6,757 nucleotides of DNA, taken from NCBI GenBank assembly GCA_002427475.1, contig DIRG01000090.1, positions 6,192-12,948 of the forward strand, in the 5' to 3' direction. Position 1 is the stretch's first letter; each line of letters begins with the position of its first letter. Under the pieces are notes generated by a model. That model was not told where the DNA came from. It searched no databases and was given only the letters and a program-made list of their open reading frames with translations. Source of the stretch: Mageeibacillus sp. UBA5442 (lineage in GTDB: Bacteria > Bacillota > Clostridia > Saccharofermentanales > DTU023). Both the position numbers and the translations under genes were made by a program. Shown here in pieces: positions 1-4,534 of the stretch.

Positions 1-2
1 TT

Positions 3-230
3 AATCTGCACTGTGAGGATGTTTTTGTTCAGATACCAGCTACTTCTTAATAGCTCAGCCGGGGGATAACGTAGAATTTTGCTTTCTTGCTCCGGATCCG
101 CTTCAGGTCGCTCTGCAGCAGAATACTTGAGGAAAAAATTCCAGTACTCCGTCTGTGTCTGTGAGCTCTTATCTTCTTCTTCCAATAAAGATAAATCGTT
201 AAACATTGTCACTGCTTTGTCTGACAACAT
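3..230 (-). CDS. Unrecognised protein encoded after the Flp pilin, N-terminal 76 residues (runs off the left edge)
   Basis: The reading frame opens at ATG 230-228 and stays open to the window edge, so only the N-terminal 76 residues are seen. The start lies 3 nt after the pilin stop and is preceded at 10 nt by GGTGA (minus strand, 245-241), so it is very probably co-transcribed with the Tad genes. A second in-frame ATG at 206-204 has no comparable ribosome site. The visible part begins MLSDKAVTMFNDLSLLEEED. It is hydrophilic and acidic at first (an EEED cluster, then a polar SSQTQTE stretch), followed by YWNFFLKY and a proline/glutamate-rich part. There is no signal peptide, no membrane segment and no prepilin-like start, which argues against a second pilin or a TadE/TadF pseudopilin. 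I do not recognise a family. Position suggests an accessory Tad protein, but that is inference only. Confidence 0.7.
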   Translation of the reverse strand, partial: MLSDKAVTMFNDLSLLEEEDKSSQTQTEYWNFFLKYSAAERPEADPEQESKILRYPPAELLRSSWYLNKNILTVQI

Positions 231-233
231 CTA

Positions 234-458
234 CTACAAATCACCGATGAACGAGGTGTTAAACACCTTGTCAAAGAGGGTGTGGGCAAACGCGCTTATC
301 TGACTGCGAAACAACAGTGCAATCGAAAGCAATACCGCAATGATTATCACTATCTCAAGGGTGCCCACAGCGGGCAAGTGATAGGCATCTCCTGACAAGT
401 CTGCGAGTGAGGCGCCCTGCTTCCGCTGTGATCCCTTCCTGATATTTAATTTCCTCAT
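234..458 (-). CDS. flp: Flp1-family type IVb pilin precursor
   Basis: This 74-residue protein is the likely structural subunit of the Tad pilus. It has a basic 30-residue leader (MRKLNIRKGSQRKQ...), then VGTLEIVIIIAVLL, matching the Firmicute Flp1-like pattern xGT(V/L)EIVIIIAVL, with a hydrophobic helix at about residues 36-50 and a short C-terminal tail ending FIGDL. Placing Glu35 at +5, as in class III prepilins, puts the peptidase cut between Ala30 and Val31 and gives a mature subunit of about 44 residues. The -1 residue would then be Ala instead of the usual Gly. The start at 458 is chosen because AAAGGAG sits 8 nt upstream (473-467). An in-frame ATG at 482 lacks a well-spaced site. The gene follows the TadB-TadC gene after a 102-nt gap and precedes the partial gene by 3 nt. 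Family assignment is from recognised pattern, not a search. Confidence 0.88.
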   Translation of the reverse strand: MRKLNIRKGSQRKQGASLADLSGDAYHLPAVGTLEIVIIIAVLLSIALLFRSQISAFAHTLFDKVFNTSFIGDL

Positions 459-466
459 AATGAGCT

Positions 467-473
467 CTCCTTT
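467..473 (-). promoter_or_regulatory. Ribosome binding site that fixes the pilin start
   Basis: The minus strand reads AAAGGAG followed by 8 nt and then ATG at 458-456. This strong, well-spaced site selects the 74-residue pilin over the 82-residue version that would begin at 482. Confidence 0.8.
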
Positions 474-515
474 CTTTTTCATGCCTCTATTTTCCTATTT
501 GCGAGCACGCTTTCG

Positions 516-538
516 AGGCTCTTCTTTGTGTCGAGCCT
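516..538 (-). other. Possible stem-loop in the tadBC-flp spacer
   Basis: In the 102-nt gap (459-560) between the platform gene and the pilin, the minus strand carries AGGCTC, an 11-nt loop, then GAGCCT, a perfect 6-bp stem. No T-run follows, so it is not a normal terminator. It could be an mRNA processing or stabilising element giving more pilin than platform message, but a 6-bp stem can arise by chance. No convincing promoter was found in the same gap: a TTGACA box at 554-549 has no -10 at proper spacing. Confidence 0.3.
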
Positions 539-560
539 GGATAATTTCTGTCAAATCGAC

Positions 561-2105
561 TCATAGTATGTTTTTAAATTCGAAGATGAAAGGAAGAGAT
601 ATGGTTGCAATGATAATGAACAAATCCAAGGCCATCGGAATGACTAAACGCATCATGCGATGCTCCATCAAGTTTTGCTGCGTATGCCGGAAAAGCTGCC
701 AGATATGTTGTGTCTGCAGATGTAGTAGCTCTAACAATTCACTGCCACCTTGCTGACTGTAGCGAGCCATCAATTGTAAGGCTGACTGGATTTCGGGCAG
801 TGGACAGCGTTCTGCCAGGAAATGAACGGCGTCATAGCCGCTGTAACCCTTGTCGAGCAAGTGAACTGCTTGCCGGATATCCCTTTCTAAAGCGTGGGTA
901 TCTGAGATAGAGGAAGAGGTCTGGCCTAAGATCTGCAGGCTTCGTTCTAATGTTAGACGACTTGAAAGTAGGATCTCGATTGTGCTGATAGTATTGGGAG
1001 CGTAATAGCGGTAATGGATACGCATATCCCTGGCTTTAGCTAATAAGGCAATGTCTTGAAAGAGACCCGGGAAGACTGCTAGTACGACTCCTGCTGAAAT
1101 CGAAACGGTGCCGATCAGACGCGAAATCAGGAAGAGATTAATGCCACTGACAAGATACACCTTCTTTTCATTAAAATATTGCGTCCAAGATGCTTCGCCA
1201 TCGTCCGAAACCGTGACCAAAGCAGCGGATAAGCGCAGCCCTAGGTTGCCCGGAAGTAGATCCAAATATAATCTACTCATAAATTTCGTCCATCGATTGG
1301 GTTTTTCCACATTAATTTTGCTCTTTTTTTTCTTCTTATCAATTTTAGACTTCTTGCTCTTTACCTTTCTTTGCGGCGCAGGTTCACGCCAGTATACAAT
1401 CCTCATTACTAAGAAAATGGCGAAAACAGCACCAAGAAAAAGCAGACCACGCCACACAACCGGCGTGCTCGCGCTGGAATCCTGGACATTTTTCTGCAAA
1501 AAGAAAAAGGCCATAAGAAAAGGCATCACACTGAGCAGGATGGCCTCAGTGGATTTCCCTTTATACTCGGTAACGACATCAGTCTGAATGGATATTTGAG
1601 TGGAAAGCGAGCGATGCCGCTGCTTGATGAATTCTTCCACTTTCCCACCGGCACTTGCCATCAAACTTAGCAAGCGCATGTCTTCCGTACAGACATCGAC
1701 TTGCATTTTCTCCGCAAACACTTGGAGTACGTCATCCAAGGCCATCTGAGCATTGAGATTGCTGCGTAGAGATTTCAAAGCCCGGATAATCACTTGATGC
1801 TGTCCCAATTCCTTAGCCAACGGTTCTACTGATTCGTAGAGGGCTCGTTCCAAGCTGACGCCCATATTCAAACGCCCACTTAAATAAGACAGGAAGTGCA
1901 GATAGTGGGCCTTTTTGCTTTCACGATAAGAGGATTGCCACATGCTGCTGAAACCCAAGCCCAGAATTAGAGCTGCAATAATTAGGAAGAGTGGCTCCTG
2001 CATCAGGTTCAAATCATAGGGAATTCCCAGTAGTGATACCAGCAAGAGTCCTAGAATAGAAAACCGTAGATAAAGAAAGCCCTGTGAAAATATTAGATCC
2101 TTCAT
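561..2105 (-). CDS. tadBC: TadB-TadC fusion: inner-membrane platform protein of the Tad pilus
   Basis: This 514-residue membrane protein should form the platform on which the TadA ATPase acts to assemble Flp. It contains two copies of the type II secretion F (T2SSF) architecture. The TadB-like half has hydrophobic helices near 10-30 and 36-55, a cytoplasmic helical domain around 69-180 (including YLSGRLNMGVSLERAL) and helices near 186-203 and 217-237. The TadC-like half has hydrophobic segments around 316-350, a domain around 372-480 (including IEILLSSRLTLERSL) and a final helix near 486-508. TadB and TadC are normally separate proteins of roughly 250-320 residues; here they are joined by a basic linker, 247-263, with 11 Lys in 17 residues. 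The ATG overlaps the tadA stop (ATGA), and AAGGAGG lies 9 nt upstream (2121-2115), so translation is probably coupled. The linker is encoded by an A8 run, so slippage or an assembly indel must be considered. Confidence 0.88.
   Translation of the reverse strand: MKDLIFSQGFLYLRFSILGLLLVSLLGIPYDLNLMQEPLFLIIAALILGLGFSSMWQSSYRESKKAHYLHFLSYLSGRLNMGVSLERALYESVEPLAKELGQHQVIIRALKSLRSNLNAQMALDDVLQVFAEKMQVDVCTEDMRLLSLMASAGGKVEEFIKQRHRSLSTQISIQTDVVTEYKGKSTEAILLSVMPFLMAFFFLQKNVQDSSASTPVVWRGLLFLGAVFAIFLVMRIVYWREPAPQRKVKSKKSKIDKKKKKSKINVEKPNRWTKFMSRLYLDLLPGNLGLRLSAALVTVSDDGEASWTQYFNEKKVYLVSGINLFLISRLIGTVSISAGVVLAVFPGLFQDIALLAKARDMRIHYRYYAPNTISTIEILLSSRLTLERSLQILGQTSSSISDTHALERDIRQAVHLLDKGYSGYDAVHFLAERCPLPEIQSALQLMARYSQQGGSELLELLHLQTQHIWQLFRHTQQNLMEHRMMRLVIPMALDLFIIIATISLPFIFEFKNIL
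1312..1329 (-). other. Candidate -1 frameshift (or slippage) site in the TadB-TadC linker
   Basis: The codons for Lys259-Lys261 read AAA AAA AAG, so the zero frame contains the heptamer A AAA AAG (1329-1323), the same slippery sequence used in E. coli dnaX, within a run of eight A (1331-1324). After a -1 slip the ribosome reads GAG CAA AAT and meets TAA at 1314-1312, giving a 264-residue product that ends just after the TadB half. A 7-bp hairpin (AGTAGAT/ATCTACT, 1277-1255) lies about 45 nt downstream, too far for a classical stimulator, and no Shine-Dalgarno-like element sits about 10 nt upstream. The site is clear in sequence; its use is unproven. Confidence 0.35.
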
Positions 2106-3235
2106 GCGAAATCGCCTCCTTCAAAAGGTTCTAAAATAAATTTGCCGTTCTCGTAAGCCAGAAGTTTACTTATTTCTTCTACCCTTCGTTTGCCGGAGGA
2201 GTCTCGCCTCAGGTGTACCATGAGATCAATCGCGGAAGCGACCATACGTCGACTCGCTTCCCAAGGCAGATCAGAAGCGGTCATCAGGAAAAGAGAAAGA
2301 CGATCCAACATTTCTACTGCGGAGTTACCGTGTCCGGTCGACATCGAGCCCGGGTGACCTGTTTGCATTGCCTGAATCATGTCATAGGTTTCTTTCCCGC
2401 GGACTTCACCGACTATGATGCGGTCCGGTCGTAAACGCAGCGAGGAGCGAATCAGATCCGTCAAAGAGATAGCGCCGCGATCGTCGAAGCCGGCTTTTCT
2501 CGCTTCCAATCGGACTAGGTTATGCTTTCCGCTGAGTTCTAGCTCTGCAGCATCTTCAATGGTCACAACGCGTTCGTTTGAAGGAATATACGCTGCCAAG
2601 GCGTTAAGCATGGTTGTTTTACCGGAGGCCGTCCCACCACTAATGAATATGCTTTTTCGACTCGTGACTGCTTCCTCTAAGAGTTCGGATTCTTTTTTCG
2701 TTAGGGTTCCGTTGGCGACTAACGCACTCATGCGGGGAAGAATGCCGGTAAAGCGCCGGATCGACAAGATCGGACCGTCGGGAGCAGCCGGTGGAAGAAT
2801 CGCATGCACGCGAGAGCCGTCCGGCAGGCGCATGTCGGCAATAGGAGAACGCTCATGAATGACTTTGTTGGCCCGTCCGAAAAATCGTGTAATTACGTTA
2901 GTCAGATGCTCACGCGAGTCAAAACACAAGTCCATTTGTTGCATTTGGCCGTGGCGCTCGATATAGATTTCATCATGTCGGTTGACCATGATCTCGGTAA
3001 TGTTAGGATCCTCGAAATAGGGCTGCAAGACATCCAATCCGGTCATGGCATTATAGATGAGAGCGACCATATCTGATTGTTGCTGTAGGCTCAGCTTGTT
3101 CCCGCGCGAACGTCTGCGCACTTCGTTGATAATGATTTGTTTTAAAACTGCATTGTCGGCTAAAGTTTCAGCGTCATGCTGTGTTACTATCTTGCGGATG
3201 AAAGCTTGTTGTTCTTTGTAATTCAACAAAACCAT
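2102..3235 (-). CDS. tadA: TadA/CpaF-family secretion ATPase (Tad pilus motor)
   Basis: This 377-residue cytoplasmic hexameric ATPase (VirB11/PilT-like superfamily) is expected to power Flp assembly by acting on the TadB/TadC platform. The N-terminal domain includes DPNITEIMVN (about 76-85) and the conserved RLPDGSRVHAILPP segment (136-149). The catalytic core has Walker A GGTASGKT (200-207), the Asp box TIEDAAEL (225-232), LVRLEAR (240-246), Walker B RIIVGEVRG (272-280) with Glu277, and the His box STGHGNS (299-305). All catalytic motifs are intact. Small departures are Ala for Gly in Walker A and Gly for Ala in the His box. The start is supported by AAAGGAGG 6 nt upstream (3249-3242). It overlaps the end of the TadZ-like gene by 13 nt and the platform gene by 4 nt, consistent with coupled translation. 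The fit to a complete CpaF of usual length is very good. Confidence 0.97.
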   Translation of the reverse strand: MVLLNYKEQQAFIRKIVTQHDAETLADNAVLKQIIINEVRRRSRGNKLSLQQQSDMVALIYNAMTGLDVLQPYFEDPNITEIMVNRHDEIYIERHGQMQQMDLCFDSREHLTNVITRFFGRANKVIHERSPIADMRLPDGSRVHAILPPAAPDGPILSIRRFTGILPRMSALVANGTLTKKESELLEEAVTSRKSIFISGGTASGKTTMLNALAAYIPSNERVVTIEDAAELELSGKHNLVRLEARKAGFDDRGAISLTDLIRSSLRLRPDRIIVGEVRGKETYDMIQAMQTGHPGSMSTGHGNSAVEMLDRLSLFLMTASDLPWEASRRMVASAIDLMVHLRRDSSGKRRVEEISKLLAYENGKFILEPFEGGDFA

Positions 3236-4317
3236 GCTGCCCCTCCTTTAAGTTTTTCAATATGGGTGTCTTCATAGATTGCGCAGGAAGTGGGGAGTTT
3301 GCTGAGGAAGATTGCTAGTTCCTGCTGAGCCATCAAAGCCGCGTCGCTCTTCCTGCTAGGGGTTTCGATTACGGCATAATCGCAAAGAGCCGCTAGCATG
3401 GCGTGCCTTTCAAGGCTCATGCCTGACACGTCGAGGAGAGAATGCGTGGGGGCAGCACGCGTCTCGAGAAATTGCTTTAGCAAAAGCAGGAGTTCACGTA
3501 AACTCCTGTTATCTGCGCAGATTAGATCGTCAGCGCGTTCCGGACAGAGAAAAGTATAATAGCCGTCATTGTGTAGGTAGAGGTAATTACCCAGTTCATC
3601 ATGCGTTGGAGTTCGTCCGCTCTTGAGCGTCAAGAGTAAAGAACCGAGACTATCTTTACTGCCCGTGCGGAAGGGGAAGGTCATGTCATAAAGAGGCATG
3701 ATAGGTAGATAGATCATGTCATACGCTTTCTTCTTCCCACTGTTAAGGATAGTTGTAATTGCTCTGCTGCGTTCTGCGCGGGAAAAGTAGAGTAAGCAAC
3801 CTAATGAATGATGACCTGACTGTTGCTCATTAGTTTCATAGTTAGGACTAGTGTCCCTTTCGTTTTTTTCGTCTGCTCTAGTTTCGTTGTCGGCAGCTAA
3901 GGGCCGGGTCATAAGTGCCGAGATGATTTGACAGATATAGCCAACCTGTGCCTGACGCGACAGTAAACCGTGGCCATCCTGCAGTATCTGGGGTGTTTGC
4001 AGATGAATCTGCTCCGCAGAGAGGCCCTGTGCTCTGTCGGGCATAGTTTTTAGCAGATCCGCTGAGTACTGATCCGGCGCTGTGTCGCTGAGTTCTAGGC
4101 GCAGTGTCTCGGGGAATATTTTGCTCAAGTCTGAAGAAAAATAATCTGCTGACAAAATCAACGCAACTCGATTAAATTTGTCTTGGCTCAAATCGTCTAC
4201 CTGCCGAATATCGTTAAGAGCCAGGCATTCATAATTCGACTCTCTAAGTTCTAAGGCTGCTAGTAGGCGCTCACGGTAAGCTTTGCGGTTATCTACTATC
4301 AATAAAATAGCTTTCAT
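3223..4317 (-). CDS. tadZ: TadZ/CpaE-like pilus localisation protein with a degenerate MinD-type ATPase domain
   Basis: This 364-residue soluble protein is the first gene of the Tad operon, the place usual for TadZ/CpaE, which helps position the pilus machine. Residues 1-135 start MKAILLIVDNRKAYRERLL and look like an atypical receiver-type domain. Residues 140-170 are a polar linker. Residues 172-342 resemble the MinD/ParA-like domain of clostridial CpaE homologues: GCLLYFSRAERSRAITTIL in place of the P-loop, then DMIYLPIMPLYDM (200-212), SLGSLLLTLKSG (223-234), FLCPERADDL (256-265) and LLDVSG (294-299). The lysine-glycine P-loop is absent, so ATP hydrolysis is doubtful. The start at 4317 is chosen because GAAAGGA lies 5 nt upstream (4329-4323); extending to TTG 4410 adds a poor N-terminus without a ribosome site. 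Assignment rests on context plus weak sequence pattern. Confidence 0.75.
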   Translation of the reverse strand: MKAILLIVDNRKAYRERLLAALELRESNYECLALNDIRQVDDLSQDKFNRVALILSADYFSSDLSKIFPETLRLELSDTAPDQYSADLLKTMPDRAQGLSAEQIHLQTPQILQDGHGLLSRQAQVGYICQIISALMTRPLAADNETRADEKNERDTSPNYETNEQQSGHHSLGCLLYFSRAERSRAITTILNSGKKKAYDMIYLPIMPLYDMTFPFRTGSKDSLGSLLLTLKSGRTPTHDELGNYLYLHNDGYYTFLCPERADDLICADNRSLRELLLLLKQFLETRAAPTHSLLDVSGMSLERHAMLAALCDYAVIETPSRKSDAALMAQQELAIFLSKLPTSCAIYEDTHIEKLKGGAAWFC

Positions 4318-4534
4318 CGTAGTCCTTTCGTATTTGCACTTTGTCTGTCTATTGATACTAATTTGCCAAGGGAAAGCTATAGGAGTAATATTGTCGACAT
4401 AATTACGCAATATCAGTCAATTCCATCAAGTTCTTAAAATGATATGATTGTTTAATAGTAGAGACCTTAAGCTGGAAAGCATTTGGTTGCTTGACTGAGA
4501 TAAAATTTTACAGTATAAAAATTGGAGCTTTGCA
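4318..4534. other. Divergent intergenic region between the Tad operon and the sulfatase gene
   Basis: This 217-nt AT-rich spacer must carry the promoters of both directions. The plus-strand promoter is clear (separate entry). For the Tad operon the best minus-strand candidate is weak: TTAAGA (4437-4432), a 17-nt spacer, and GATATT (4414-4409), about 8 of 12 consensus bases. Its -10 overlaps a dyad, ATATTG (4388-4393) and CAATAT (4408-4413) separated by 14 nt, which might be an operator. TCAGTCAA (4413-4420) is the exact reverse complement of TTGACTGA at 4491-4498, which includes the plus-strand -35. No small gene or RNA is evident. Confidence 0.4.
4491..4519 (+). promoter_or_regulatory. Sigma-70/SigA-type promoter for the sulfatase gene
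   Basis: TTGACT (4491-4496), a 17-nt spacer and TATAAA (4514-4519) match the vegetative consensus at 5/6 positions each with ideal spacing. The -10 ends only 15 nt before the ATG at 4535. The expected start site, about 4526, falls within the ribosome site GGAG (4524-4527), so this promoter would give a very short leader with a damaged Shine-Dalgarno sequence. Confidence 0.65.

Noticed and set aside
459..482. Longer pilin start at 482 adding eight residues (MKKKGELI)
   Set aside because: These codons overlap the strong AAAGGAG site serving the ATG at 458, and the upstream ATG lacks a well-spaced site of its own.
521..554. Promoter for flp from a perfect TTGACA box (554-549)
   Set aside because: At 16-18 nt spacing the minus strand has only GACACA/ACACAA/CACAAA, which does not resemble a -10.
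1278..1280. Internal start (Met276) for a separate TadC
   Set aside because: Only a weak GGA precedes it, and a 7-bp hairpin starts immediately after the codon; kept only as an alternative if the fusion proves to be a sequencing error.
1108..1587. 159-codon plus-strand frame opposite the platform gene
   Set aside because: It is antisense to a clearly conserved T2SSF protein, with no ribosome site or recognisable product.
2415..2858. 147-codon plus-strand frame opposite tadA
   Set aside because: Mirror of the conserved ATPase core; low-complexity Ser/Arg composition typical of a shadow frame.
4318..4410. 31-codon N-terminal extension of the TadZ-like gene from a TTG at 4410
   Set aside because: Non-ATG start, no ribosome site, and MKAILLIVDN at 4317 is a natural domain start with a good ribosome site.
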